A stretch of 64,000 nucleotides of DNA. It comes from Ignavibacteria bacterium (GTDB lineage Bacteria > Bacteroidota > Ignavibacteria > Ignavibacteriales > Ignavibacteriaceae). Below the pieces are notes generated by a model, which was given only the letters and a program-made list of their open reading frames with translations, ran no database searches and was not told where the DNA came from. Shown in pieces: positions 44,664 to 54,019 of this stretch (positions within the stretch are counted from its first letter, which is position 1; each line of letters begins with the position of its first letter). A program made the position numbers and the translations under genes. The DNA lies in contig JAUXVN010000129.1 in NCBI GenBank assembly GCA_030684555.1, positions 2,501-66,500 of the forward strand. Reading direction: 5' to 3'.

Positions 44664-45721
44664 TTAATTCCATAAAACAAATTCCGGGCTGTAATTATGT
44701 TTATCCATTTTAAGCTCTGCACACAGTCTTAGTTCGTTGGCGGTAAGGGTTGGGTGTTTTTCGGTTAATTTTTTGAAAAAATCGGGATGAATTTTTATGA
44801 ACTGCGAAAAAGAATACTGATGCGGCAATTGCTCCGTTACGGATGAACATAGACTTTTCGAGTTCAAGTTCATTTGTTTTTATCTTTTGCTTATACTCGT
44901 CAATCAAATGCTGAGTATCAATTTTTTGAATCAATGAGGTTACATCAGTTTGATAGCTTTTTTCAAGCAGCTCGTTTATTTTGAAAAGATTTTTGTTTAA
45001 GAGTTGAACATTTCCCGACTTTTGGTGATACTCATTAAATTTTTTCAGAATATTAATTTGTTCCGAAATCATCTCCTCATCTCCGGCAATTTTAAGGGCG
45101 CGATTTAGGTAAGTAAGTGCTTCGCTTTGCCTGTTAATAGAGCTTAAGAGATCAAATAAATTCATGTAAAGTTTAATCAAATGAAAAACGTTGTAGTCGG
45201 TTATAAAATCAATTTCGGCAAATTTAAGGCGGGATATGGCAGACAGAGTATCTCCCCTGTCAATCATAATTAAAGAAAACTTTTATTGCTTCATTGTATT
45301 TATCCGAAGCTAAATCATATTGCTTTTGATTATAATAAACATTACCGATATCGATTAGTAAATAACCGGAAATCGGGCACATTCCGATTTCGGTAAGTAA
45401 ATCCAATCCCTGTAGATAGAAAGACAAAGCTTGAGCCGGTAAGCCCTGCCTTTCAAGTATAAAACCAACTTCCACCATAGCAAAAGCACGGATTGAATCG
45501 TGAACTTCATCAGTAGGAAGTTCCAAAATCTCGAAACCGAGTTTTAGTGCTTCATTAGGTTTGGAGAAAATAATCTCTATAAGCGAATTAAGTAGTTTTT
45601 CCCCTTTTGTGTTGCTTTCTGTTCCTAATAAATTACTCCCCAAAAGTATAAATAGTATAATGGAGGCATACTTAAAAAGAGAAAAGTTTAAACACTTTTG
45701 AGTATTTAGAAAGTGAGACAT
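44664..45721 (-). pseudogene. Decayed TPR membrane regulator with LuxR-like C-terminus
   Basis: Three frames together spell one gene. Piece 1 (45721-45260): signal peptide and TPRs, ending in EAIKVFFNYD. Piece 2 (45267-44710): RGDTLSAISRL, more TPRs, coiled coil and the start of a membrane helix (SMFIRNGAIAASVFFF). Piece 3 (from about 44800 down to 44664): FIKIHPDFFKKLTEKHPTLTANELRLCAELKM, the LuxR-like onset of a common Bacteroidetes TPR regulator, then stop. Removing one T near 45260 would join pieces 1 and 2 as NYDDRGD. The membrane/linker part and the final HTH helices are missing. So it has a frameshift, an internal deletion and a truncated end. Confidence 0.8.
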
Positions 45722-46092
45722 ACTACTATTAAACCCGGGATAATTTGTTCCATTTTATTTATTTATTATGCAAATATTGCTTACAAAAATGAAACTTAAT
45801 ATATCTAAAAAATTTAATGTGGGTCAAATAATTGGCTCAACTACTAATTTTTTTTAATCTGAAGTATATAAAAATGTCGCGCCTCCTGAGCTTGTTTTAT
45901 TAATCATTCAATTTACAAATTTTAATAAAACCCGTAGGGGTGACATTTTTGTAACAACGCAACAACCAATAAAACACAAACCCCGTAGGGGTGGCATTTT
46001 ATTCAAATTGCAAAACTGACGCACCCACTCAGTTTATTGGTCATTTTGTTATATCTATATCTACAATAATTACCCTTTATGAAATTCTCAAT
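45722..46092. repeat. 371-bp intergenic region with two GGGGTG repeats
   Basis: AAAACCCGTAGGGGTGACAT at 45927-45946 and AAACCCCGTAGGGGTGGCAT at 45978-45997 are direct copies of the family seen at 38.6 kb. The rest is AT-rich without an ORF. It is downstream of the GLUG gene and contains the 5' side of the decayed regulator. Confidence 0.7.
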
Positions 46093-48975
46093 TCACTTCA
46101 TCAAAACAAATTTCTTTGTTGATTTGAATTCTCCGGCAGTTATTTTATACAGATAAATTCCACTCGATAAACTACTTCCGGTAAAATCTATTGTGTGATA
46201 ACCTGACGTCAGTTCTTTATTAACGAGCGTTGCAACTTTCTCACCGATTATGTTATAGACTTCCAATGTTACAATTCCGTCTTTCGGTAAACCGAATCTT
46301 ATTGTTGTGCTTGGATTAAAAGGATTGGGGTAGTTTTGATATAGCACATATTCTGTTGGAATAACATTTATCTCAACTTCTACTTCATTGGAATAACTAA
46401 ACTTACCGTCACTGTCAATTTGTTTTAACCGGTAAGAATATTTTCCGTTTTTTACTGATTCATCTATAAAAGAATATTCTTTTGGTGAATTTGAATTACC
46501 GTTACCTTCAACGAAGCCGATGGTTTCAAAATTTTTAATTTCTAATTTTTCATTTTTAATTAAACGTTCAACCTCAAATCCGTAGTTGTTTACTTCCGTC
46601 GCCGTTTGCCAGTTCAGAACAACTTTACTATTCACAAAAGTAGCAGTGAAGGATGTTAGTTCTACCGGAAGCGGTGAGTTATTATCTCCGATGGTAACGG
46701 GAGAGAAGGATGAATAATAATTTGTGGTTTCAACATATCTTAACGAGCCATCTATTACTTCTGGTTCAGTTGGGAGTACTTCCCAGGATGATCCGTTATA
46801 GTGAATGATTTTGGGAGTCCCGGTAAAAGATGCCGTAAGAGCAGGTAGATAATACAACCTTAACTTTATACTGCCACCGGTTATATCGCTTATTTCCCAA
46901 TATTTATTAATAGTGACAGCTCCACCCGGAAGATTTGTGGGCGTTGAATTCATTTCAACAAAGCCTAAAGATATGCTTCCGCTTTGAGCAGTAAAGCCAA
47001 TATTTGAATTTGAAACTATATTAGGTGTCGTTGTTATACCGGTGATTTCAACAGATTGCCAACTTAAAATCGAATACCCATTATTGAAACCAGAATTCAT
47101 TTCCCAGAAATCATTTGTTCCATTTGTTGTTTCCACTATAAAATCCCAACCTGCATTTGTAAAAATAGATTGGGTTTTCATCTCTGCGGTGGTTTTACCG
47201 GTACCGCCATCCGACCCCCCTTGCCCGGAAGTCTCAGTATCCCAGAAACAGTTCGAAACGGTACCTCCGGGATTATCTCCAATTAGTCCACCAAAAGCTG
47301 AAACTCCTGCAACACTACCTGTACTGTAACAATTGGTGATTGTACCAATATTCAATCCTAACAAACCACCTACATAAGCCATTCCGTCGACGCTACCTGT
47401 ACTGTAACAGTTAGATACAATGTTATTATTGTAGCCAGACAAACCACCAGTATAAGTTCCGTCTTCGCTGTGGACGCTACATGTACTGTAACAGTTAGAT
47501 ATAGTGCCCTGATTACGTCCGGAAAAACCACCAACCTGTTCATTATTCCATTCATAGGGGCTAGAGACGCTACCTGTACTGTAACAATTGGTGATTGTAC
47601 CTTTATTAATTCCAATAAAAGCGCCTACATATGATTCTCCTGTAACATCAGCGCCGATTACACCCAGATTTTCAATAACAGAACCCGGGTTAGATTCACC
47701 AAACAGACCGATACGATAATCTGAAGGTCGATTAATATATATTCCTGATATGGTAAACCCGTTGCCATTGTACGAGCCCAAAAAATCATATGCCCCTTGT
47801 CCGATCGGGGTCCATCCCTGGGGGTCCGGGCCCATATCGGGATCCAAGTCCCAGGTAGTAATTGGAGGTTCAGCAGTAGCAAAATCAATATCCGCAGTTT
47901 GGATAAAATACAGTCCATCATCACACTGTTCCTGGTTTTCAGTGATCCAGTAAAGGTTCTGCCAGATTGCAATCTGGTAGGGGTTTCCGCTCGAACCATC
48001 ACCCAAAGCAGGCGCTTGAGGGAGAGGGGCTGGTGGGTCTGCCGGATACTGCCAATCCAGATAGGGGTAACCATCGTTACGACTTTTTCCAATGTTCCAT
48101 ATTTCAGTTGAACCGTTTGGGGTTTCTCCTTTAAAATCCCAGCCTGCTGAAATATATGTACTTGCCCGATTCATCTCTGCGGTGGTTTTACCGGTACCGC
48201 CATTCGAAAACGGTTGCTCGGAATACTCAGTATTCCAGAAACAGTTACTAACGGAACCTTCAGAAGTTCCTCCAATTAGTCCACCAACAGTAAAAACTCC
48301 TGCAACAAAACCGGTACTATAACAATCAGATACATTGCCGTAATCATTATATCCCAACAAACCACCTACTTCGTCTGATCCGGAGACGCTACATGTACTA
48401 TAACAATTAGATACATTGCCGTAATCATTATATCCTAACAAACCACCTACTTCGTTTATTCCAGTGACGCTACCTGTACAGTAACAATTGGTGATTGAAC
48501 CACGATTTGCTCCAATTAAAGCACCTACATATCTATCTCCTGAAATATCAGCGCTGATTACACCCAGATTTTCAATAACAGAACCGAGACCAGATTCACC
48601 AAACAAACCGATACGATAACCTGATATTTGGTTAATATATAATCCGGATATGGTATGCCCGTTGCCATCGTACGAGCCCAAAAAATTATATACCCCATCT
48701 CCGATCGGTGTCCATCCCTGGCCGAGATCATTAACCCAGGTAGTAATTGCAGGTTCAGCAGTAGAAAAATCAATATCCGCAGTTTGGATATAATACAATC
48801 CTTGATCCCAAATGCTCGGGTTTTGGGAGATCCAGTAAAGGTTCTGCCAGGTTGCTATCTGGTAAGGGCTTCCATTAGAACCGTCACCAATAGCAGGTGG
48901 TGTAGCTGTCTGTGCCATTAGTCCGGCACAGAAAAGCATAATTAGCGATAAAAACAGCAAGTTAATCTTTTTCAT
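46093..48975 (-). CDS. GLUG-repeat T9SS cargo protein
   Basis: 960 residues: signal peptide 1-21; two homologous ~300-residue modules, each opening with GDGSNGSPYQIATWQNLYWI or its variant (~28 and ~323) and containing several GLUG motifs (VGGLLGYNDYGNVSNCYST type); a short DUF-like region (~650-765, NIGFTAQSGSISLGFVEMNS, KYWEISDITGG); linker and T9SS domain (YQNYPNPFNPSTTIRF ending KFVLMK). GLUG repeats form beta-helices in adhesins and IgA-peptidase-like surface proteins. The duplicated module suggests internal tandem duplication. Confidence 0.88.
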   Translation of the reverse strand: MKKINLLFLSLIMLFCAGLMAQTATPPAIGDGSNGSPYQIATWQNLYWISQNPSIWDQGLYYIQTADIDFSTAEPAITTWVNDLGQGWTPIGDGVYNFLGSYDGNGHTISGLYINQISGYRIGLFGESGLGSVIENLGVISADISGDRYVGALIGANRGSITNCYCTGSVTGINEVGGLLGYNDYGNVSNCYSTCSVSGSDEVGGLLGYNDYGNVSDCYSTGFVAGVFTVGGLIGGTSEGSVSNCFWNTEYSEQPFSNGGTGKTTAEMNRASTYISAGWDFKGETPNGSTEIWNIGKSRNDGYPYLDWQYPADPPAPLPQAPALGDGSSGNPYQIAIWQNLYWITENQEQCDDGLYFIQTADIDFATAEPPITTWDLDPDMGPDPQGWTPIGQGAYDFLGSYNGNGFTISGIYINRPSDYRIGLFGESNPGSVIENLGVIGADVTGESYVGAFIGINKGTITNCYSTGSVSSPYEWNNEQVGGFSGRNQGTISNCYSTCSVHSEDGTYTGGLSGYNNNIVSNCYSTGSVDGMAYVGGLLGLNIGTITNCYSTGSVAGVSAFGGLIGDNPGGTVSNCFWDTETSGQGGSDGGTGKTTAEMKTQSIFTNAGWDFIVETTNGTNDFWEMNSGFNNGYSILSWQSVEITGITTTPNIVSNSNIGFTAQSGSISLGFVEMNSTPTNLPGGAVTINKYWEISDITGGSIKLRLYYLPALTASFTGTPKIIHYNGSSWEVLPTEPEVIDGSLRYVETTNYYSSFSPVTIGDNNSPLPVELTSFTATFVNSKVVLNWQTATEVNNYGFEVERLIKNEKLEIKNFETIGFVEGNGNSNSPKEYSFIDESVKNGKYSYRLKQIDSDGKFSYSNEVEVEINVIPTEYVLYQNYPNPFNPSTTIRFGLPKDGIVTLEVYNIIGEKVATLVNKELTSGYHTIDFTGSSLSSGIYLYKITAGEFKSTKKFVLMK
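46530..46564 (-). repeat. In-frame heptanucleotide repeats, GLUG gene
   Basis: Five 7-bp units on the plus strand: AATTTTT, AATTTCT, AATTTTT, CATTTTT, AATTAAA. They encode IKNEKLEIKN between FEVERL and FETIGFVEGNGN. Confidence 0.75.
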
Positions 48976-49001
48976 TTTTTACTTTCCTTATTATTTATAA
49001 A

Positions 49002-49190
49002 TCAACATTTATTCTTTGCTATATTTTTTAATTCATAAAGATCTTTCTTCAATAAATAAGCGCTCGCGCCCGCTTTCTCTGCTTCGTGTCTATATGTTTT
49101 GGAATTAAAACCTGTCAGAATGATTATGTCGGCGCCAGGGAATGAACTTGTAATCTTCTCTGCGGCAATGAGCCCGTTAAGTTCTTTCAT
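49002..49190 (-). pseudogene. C-terminal half of a response-regulator receiver
   Basis: 62 residues that match the second half of the neighbouring receiver: MKELNGLIAAEKI aligns with MEKMNGILAAEKI, followed by IIILTGFNSKTYRHEAEKAGASAYLLKKDL. The N-terminal half with the acidic pocket and phospho-Asp is gone. GGAG lies a few bases before the ATG, so a small protein might still be made, but it cannot be phosphorylated in the usual way. Most likely a remnant of a tandem duplication. Confidence 0.65.
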
Positions 49191-49320
49191 TTTTTCTCCA
49201 TTTATTATGCATGTTAGTTAGTTAAGTTGACTGCTTCCTTTTATAAACCGTTATTTTTTTCTTATTAATATTTCTTTTCATTCAATTATGTATTCTAATT
49301 TTTCCTAATTAAAAATTTTA

Positions 49321-49671
49321 TTACGGTCTGGCGCGGTCTAAAACTTTTCTAATATCTAATAGGTTAGTCTTCATAAAGTAGTGTTCGATGCCTAGTGATT
49401 TTGCCGCCTGCCGGTAAGAGTAATTATTATAGCTGGTAACAAAAGCTATATTAACATCAGGCATAACCGCTTTAATTTTTTCAGCCGCAAGAATTCCGTT
49501 CATCTTTTCCATTCTAATATCCATAAGTATCCAGTCGGGATTAAAAGCTGAACAGCTTAATACCGCACTCTCGCCGTTTTTGCATTCCATCACCGTGTCT
49601 GTTTTCAGCGCAACAGATTTGGATATTTCTTTCAGCATTAAATCGTTGTCGTCAACAATCATAATTCTCAT
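49321..49671 (-). CDS. Single-domain response regulator (CheY-like)
   Basis: 116 residues, receiver only: acidic pair D7/D8 (IVDDND), phospho-acceptor D51 (WILMDIRM), T79 (FVTS) and K101 (YFMKTN). No output domain, so it acts through protein contacts or as a phosphate sink. A half-length relative lies 130 bp downstream. No cognate kinase is adjacent; the closest is the propeller kinase at 50.6-53.8 kb. Confidence 0.88.
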   Translation of the reverse strand: MRIMIVDDNDLMLKEISKSVALKTDTVMECKNGESAVLSCSAFNPDWILMDIRMEKMNGILAAEKIKAVMPDVNIAFVTSYNNYSYRQAAKSLGIEHYFMKTNLLDIRKVLDRARP

Positions 49672-49985
49672 AATAGCTTGTAATTTTTAATTGAAAATTA
49701 ATTGAGGAAAGTCTGGTTGGAATGAGTAGTACTACTCAATTTGGGGAATTTGGGTTTGAAAGGTTTTAGAGTTAGTAAGTCACCTTGCGCAAAAGTTTTA
49801 TCTCTGTGTAACTCTGTGACTTCTCCGTGGCACTCTGTGTAATAAAGACCAACAAGTAACACAGAGAAACACTGAGCAGGCACAGAGAACCACAGAGAAT
49901 GTATCCTTTCATCAATTCTTGTGTAAGGGGTATTAGTAAGTTGAAACGAACGTGGATATTGAAATTTAAGGCTACTTCACTTTGC
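49672..49985. repeat. 314-bp intergenic region with palindrome and CTCTGTG repeats
   Basis: TGAGTAGTACTACTCA at 49723-49738 is a perfect 16-bp palindrome, 52 bp upstream of the receiver gene start. From ~49797 to 49900 the sequence repeats variants of CTCTGTGTAACT and CACAGAGAA in both orientations. The small ORFs here read through those repeats and are not gene-like. Confidence 0.6.
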
Positions 49986-50639
49986 TCAAAATAACTCACG
50001 GTTTTCAATTGCAAATTGTATTAAGCTGTGAGCTCCATGCAGGTTCAACTTATCGGAAATATTTGCGCGGTGGTTTTCGATTGTGCGTGTACTGTTGAAT
50101 AGTATATCGGCTATTTCACAATTTGTTTTCCACTCGGATAGAAGTTTCATTATTTGTCTCTCCGCGCTTGTTAAAGAATTAACGGAATCAATTAAGAGTT
50201 TGTTTTGAACCTCATCCGACTTTTCTGATTTTATTAAAGCTTTCAGGCGGCTGCTTATGAATGTGCCGCCGTGATAAACTATTTTTACCGCTTCGATCAG
50301 ATCATGAACTGCGGTTTCTTTAAGCAGATAACCTTTAGCTCCAACAGATATAGCCTTATAGAAATAGTTTACGTTTTTATGCATAGTAAGTAAAATAATC
50401 TTGGTGGTAACTCCGGAATTATATAATTCCGATAATATTTCGAGACCGGTTTTGCCCGGCATTCTTAGATCAATCACAGCAACATCGGGTTCGATTTCGC
50501 GAATTATTTGCAGCGCTTTGTCGCCGTCTTCGGCTTCATAAATTTCAGCCGGTTCAAGTTTTTCAATAGTTTGCTTAACTCCTGCGCGGAACAGAGGATG
50601 ATCATCGGCAATGAGCAGAGAAATTTTGTCGGGGGTCAT
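49986..50639 (-). CDS. NarL/FixJ-type response regulator
   Basis: 217 residues: receiver with D12/D13 and phospho-acceptor D57 (AVIDLRMPGKTG), then a LuxR-type HTH (~150-210, LTSAERQIMKLLSEWKTNCEIADILFNSTRTIENHRANI). Its gene abuts the histidine-kinase gene (start one base after the kinase stop), so this is the cognate output of that kinase. Confidence 0.93.
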   Translation of the reverse strand: MTPDKISLLIADDHPLFRAGVKQTIEKLEPAEIYEAEDGDKALQIIREIEPDVAVIDLRMPGKTGLEILSELYNSGVTTKIILLTMHKNVNYFYKAISVGAKGYLLKETAVHDLIEAVKIVYHGGTFISSRLKALIKSEKSDEVQNKLLIDSVNSLTSAERQIMKLLSEWKTNCEIADILFNSTRTIENHRANISDKLNLHGAHSLIQFAIENRELF

Positions 50640-53600
50640 TTACTTTTTAGTTTTGTTATTAAATTCTATTTTAATTTTAGTCCCTTTGTTTGGCGCAGAA
50701 TCAATTAATAAAACGCCCTTCAACATTAAAGCCCGTTCCCGCATTCCTTTTAGACCAATATGCGGGCGATTTTCTTTTTGGGGGTGATTTGAATCGGCAA
50801 AACCCAAGCCGTTATCGGAAACGGAGATAATTAAATTTTTACCTTTAATTTCACCTGCGAGAATAACTTCCGTAGCATTTGCGTGTTTCAGAATATTGTT
50901 AAGAGCTTCCTGGATAATTCTGAAAACGTTGATCTTTTCATCGGAAGAAAAATATTCGTCTAAGGGAAGGAGATTGTTGATAATTTTTAGACCCGATGCA
51001 GACTTAATTCTATAAATCATAGATTCGATCGCTTGTGATAAACCGAGCTCTTCCAGTTCCGACGGATGCAGTAAATGGGAAATATTACTTACATCTTGAA
51101 TAGAACCGTCCAATATTTCCATAACCTCATTTATATTTTCTTCGAAGTTTTTGTCTCTTTCCGCCAGCATCAATCTGTTTTTTACAACCAAAAGATTTTG
51201 TCCAAGGTCGTCGTGCAATTCCGCTGAAATATTTTTCCTTTCATCTTCCTGGCTGTTAATTAATTTATTTGTAAGATCTATTTGTATTTCTTTTTCTTTT
51301 TTTAGTCTGTTTACCCGTGTACTATAAAGCAAAAATACGACCGCACAAAAAATAGAGGCGGCAATAAGCCTGAACCACCAAGCGTTCCAAAAAGCCGGTT
51401 GAATTACAATTATTAATTTGGTTTCATTTGCAGACCAAATGCCGTCGCTGTTGGCGCCCTTTACAACTAAGGTGTACTCACCGGGAGGCACCCCGGTAAA
51501 TGCCGCCGTTCGTTCTCCATTGGTTAACGTTAACCATCTTTCGTCCAAGCCGGACAGTTTATACGCAAACATATGGCGCAGAGGATTTGAATATGCGGGC
51601 ATTACAAAATCGAAAGAGAAAAAATAATCGTTGTAAGGCAAAACGATTTCATCCATGAATGAAATTGATTTATCAAGCTCTGCCGGCTGGTTAAATTTTT
51701 TATAATTAGTTATGATAACCTGCGGTGCAAACGAATTTTGAAATATCTTATCGGGGTAAAAAGAAGTAAATCCTTTAATCCCGCCAAAGAACATTTCTCC
51801 GCTGCTGTCTTTGTAATAAGCCGCGGTGTTAAATTCATTCGACTGAAGACCATAACTGTAATCATAATTTATAAATCTACCGTCCGCCGGGTTGAATTTT
51901 GAAAGTCCTTTGTTTGTACTCAGCCACAAGAATCCCGCCCTGTCTTCAAGAATGCCGTAAACACAATCGTTAGGCATGCCGTTGCCGGTTCTGTAAACGG
52001 CAAAATTATTTTTCTCGAACGAGTATTTGTTCAGACCGCCTGCGGTTCCAACCCAAATATTATTTTTACAGTCTTCAAAAATTATGTTAACTCTATTGTT
52101 GCTGAGTGAAGGCGAATCATGTTTGTCATCTCGGGATTCGAATCTTGAGAAAGAATTTTTTTTAGGATTATAAATAGAAATCCCGGATTGACTCGTTCCC
52201 ATCCAAATATTACCGTAATTATCTTCACAAAGAGCCATTACATTACCCGCGTTAACGGTATTTGGGTTGTCGGGATTATGAACAAAGTTTGTGAATGATT
52301 TGCTTTTATGGTCGTATTTTGCAGTTCCACCGCCGGTTGCAAAATAGATGTCATTATTTTTACAAACGAGAATGTCATGAATCCAATTGGATAGAAAATA
52401 ATATTTCCCCGCATCGATACTCAATGTATATTTTTCATAAGCGCCGGTTTTCACATTGTATTTGAACAAACCGCTTCCTTCCGTACCTACCCACAATACA
52501 TTCTTGTCGATAGGATCCGGCGCCATCGAATAAACATTTTTCCCGTTGAATAATTTTATGTTATTCCAAACTGCGGGTTTTATTGAACGATAATTTTTTG
52601 CCTCAAGCAGTCCCGTATACCCACCGATAAGCAAGTTTCCATTCACTTTTAGAATAGTTCTTATGCTTGAAATGTCAAATCCGTTTTGCGATGAATTTTC
52701 CTGTGTAACGGAATTAAAATTGTTTCCGAACGGCTCAAGTTTTAGAATACCGCCGCCATCGCTCCCGATCCAAACTATACCTCCGTTATCAATAAGAAAT
52801 GTAGTAGGCGCGGGTATAATATTATTTTGCCAAAGAATAACATCTTCATCCTTTGTAATTTTATAAAATGTTCTGTTAGTAAGTATATAGCATCCGTTTC
52901 CAGTGTTATGTATATGTGTGACTAAACCAAAATCTTTGTTATGTTCTTTAGCACGCGGAGTGTACCGAAAGAATTTTTTCTTTTGTTTGTCGAATATAAA
53001 AGCGCCTTCACCGAAAGTGCCTACCAGCATTTCATTTTTTGATAATTCGTTAATTGATGTGATAAAATTTATCATTTCCACTTTTCGATGAAGCGGATTA
53101 ATTGGAAACTTTTTAATTGTTTTTCCTCCCCCGGAGAGACGGTACAAACCGTATGCCTGAGTGCCGACCCAAATATTTTTTCCACTGTCTTCATACAAGC
53201 ATGTTATTACTTTTTTATCAAATACCTTGAAGTGTTCACCGCCGTTTGATATCCCAATTAATTTATTTTTCTTTGGCAGCTTTGCATTCTTGGAGGTGAT
53301 AAGTTTATTTAATCCTTTGTTGGTACCAATCCAGATGTTTTTGAAACTGTCCTCTAATATTGCGGTTATTAGGTTACCGGAAAGGTCTGTTGAATCATTT
53401 TTTTGATACGCAGTAAATTTTTCAGTTTCAGGGTTGAATTTGTTTAATCCGCCGTAAGTTCCTATCCAGATATTTCCATCGGAATCCTCGTACAAACATT
53501 TAACGTGGTTGTTGACGAGCGAATTTTTATCAGGAGAGTGTCTGTAAACTTGAAAGCCGATTCCATCGAATCTATTTAAACCGTCCTTTGTGCCTATCCA

Positions 53601-53756
53601 GATGAATCCCTTTCTGTCCTGGATTATTGCGAAAGCAGAGTTTTGAGAAAGCCCGTCGTTTATTGTTAAAATCTGATTAGTTCCATTTTTCAGGGGAGTC
53701 GGTTGTATAGTTAGAGTGAGAAATAATAAAAGAGAGAAAAAGGAAATTATTCGCAT
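50640..53756 (-). CDS. Propeller-type histidine kinase (Reg_prop/Y_Y_Y/HisKA_3)
   Basis: 1038 residues: signal segment 1-20; a long run of two-component-regulator-propeller repeats (~30-670, for example GFIWIGTKDGLNRFDGIGF, GNIWIGTYGGLNKFNPE), a Y_Y_Y domain (~700-775), a membrane helix (~785-805, FRLIAASIFCAVVFLLYS), then HisKA_3 with phospho-His H848 (LHDDLGQNL) and an HATPase with IIQEALNNILKHANA and DNGLGF. The propeller pair sits in the periplasm, as in polysaccharide-sensing hybrid systems. It signals to the NarL regulator directly downstream. Confidence 0.92.
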   Translation of the reverse strand: MRIISFFSLLLFLTLTIQPTPLKNGTNQILTINDGLSQNSAFAIIQDRKGFIWIGTKDGLNRFDGIGFQVYRHSPDKNSLVNNHVKCLYEDSDGNIWIGTYGGLNKFNPETEKFTAYQKNDSTDLSGNLITAILEDSFKNIWIGTNKGLNKLITSKNAKLPKKNKLIGISNGGEHFKVFDKKVITCLYEDSGKNIWVGTQAYGLYRLSGGGKTIKKFPINPLHRKVEMINFITSINELSKNEMLVGTFGEGAFIFDKQKKKFFRYTPRAKEHNKDFGLVTHIHNTGNGCYILTNRTFYKITKDEDVILWQNNIIPAPTTFLIDNGGIVWIGSDGGGILKLEPFGNNFNSVTQENSSQNGFDISSIRTILKVNGNLLIGGYTGLLEAKNYRSIKPAVWNNIKLFNGKNVYSMAPDPIDKNVLWVGTEGSGLFKYNVKTGAYEKYTLSIDAGKYYFLSNWIHDILVCKNNDIYFATGGGTAKYDHKSKSFTNFVHNPDNPNTVNAGNVMALCEDNYGNIWMGTSQSGISIYNPKKNSFSRFESRDDKHDSPSLSNNRVNIIFEDCKNNIWVGTAGGLNKYSFEKNNFAVYRTGNGMPNDCVYGILEDRAGFLWLSTNKGLSKFNPADGRFINYDYSYGLQSNEFNTAAYYKDSSGEMFFGGIKGFTSFYPDKIFQNSFAPQVIITNYKKFNQPAELDKSISFMDEIVLPYNDYFFSFDFVMPAYSNPLRHMFAYKLSGLDERWLTLTNGERTAAFTGVPPGEYTLVVKGANSDGIWSANETKLIIVIQPAFWNAWWFRLIAASIFCAVVFLLYSTRVNRLKKEKEIQIDLTNKLINSQEDERKNISAELHDDLGQNLLVVKNRLMLAERDKNFEENINEVMEILDGSIQDVSNISHLLHPSELEELGLSQAIESMIYRIKSASGLKIINNLLPLDEYFSSDEKINVFRIIQEALNNILKHANATEVILAGEIKGKNLIISVSDNGLGFADSNHPQKENRPHIGLKGMRERALMLKGVLLIDSAPNKGTKIKIEFNNKTKK

Positions 53757-53924
53757 TACTTTTTATACCTGAGAATCATATTAAATAAACTCACCTATAA
53801 AAATATAACATAATCTATTTAGTTGAAATTTGTTCTAACAATATTTTTTAGATTTACGGATTGTGTTTAAGACAGCGATATTTAATTTGGAAGAATATTT
53901 CTCAAAAATCTACTTTCAACAATG

Positions 53925-53952
53925 GCTCTGCGAGAAAGGACTCTCGCAGAGC
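53925..53952 (-). terminator. Hairpin in the gap after the YAGG-repeat gene
   Basis: GCTCTGCGAGA and TCTCGCAGAGC form an 11-bp perfect stem with a six-base loop, 68-95 bp past the stop at 54020. No T-tract follows on the minus strand, so termination is only possible, not shown. Confidence 0.5.
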
Positions 53953-54019
53953 TGTCATCACTATTTTTATGTTTAATTATGCAATGAATAGTTTTTAAGA
54001 TTTTTAATCCGGGATTTTA

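Noticed and set aside
49698-50014. Two overlapping minus-strand ORFs (61 and 80 residues)
   Set aside because: They read through CTCTGTG/CACAGAG repeats; no domain, and the first overlaps the second out of frame.
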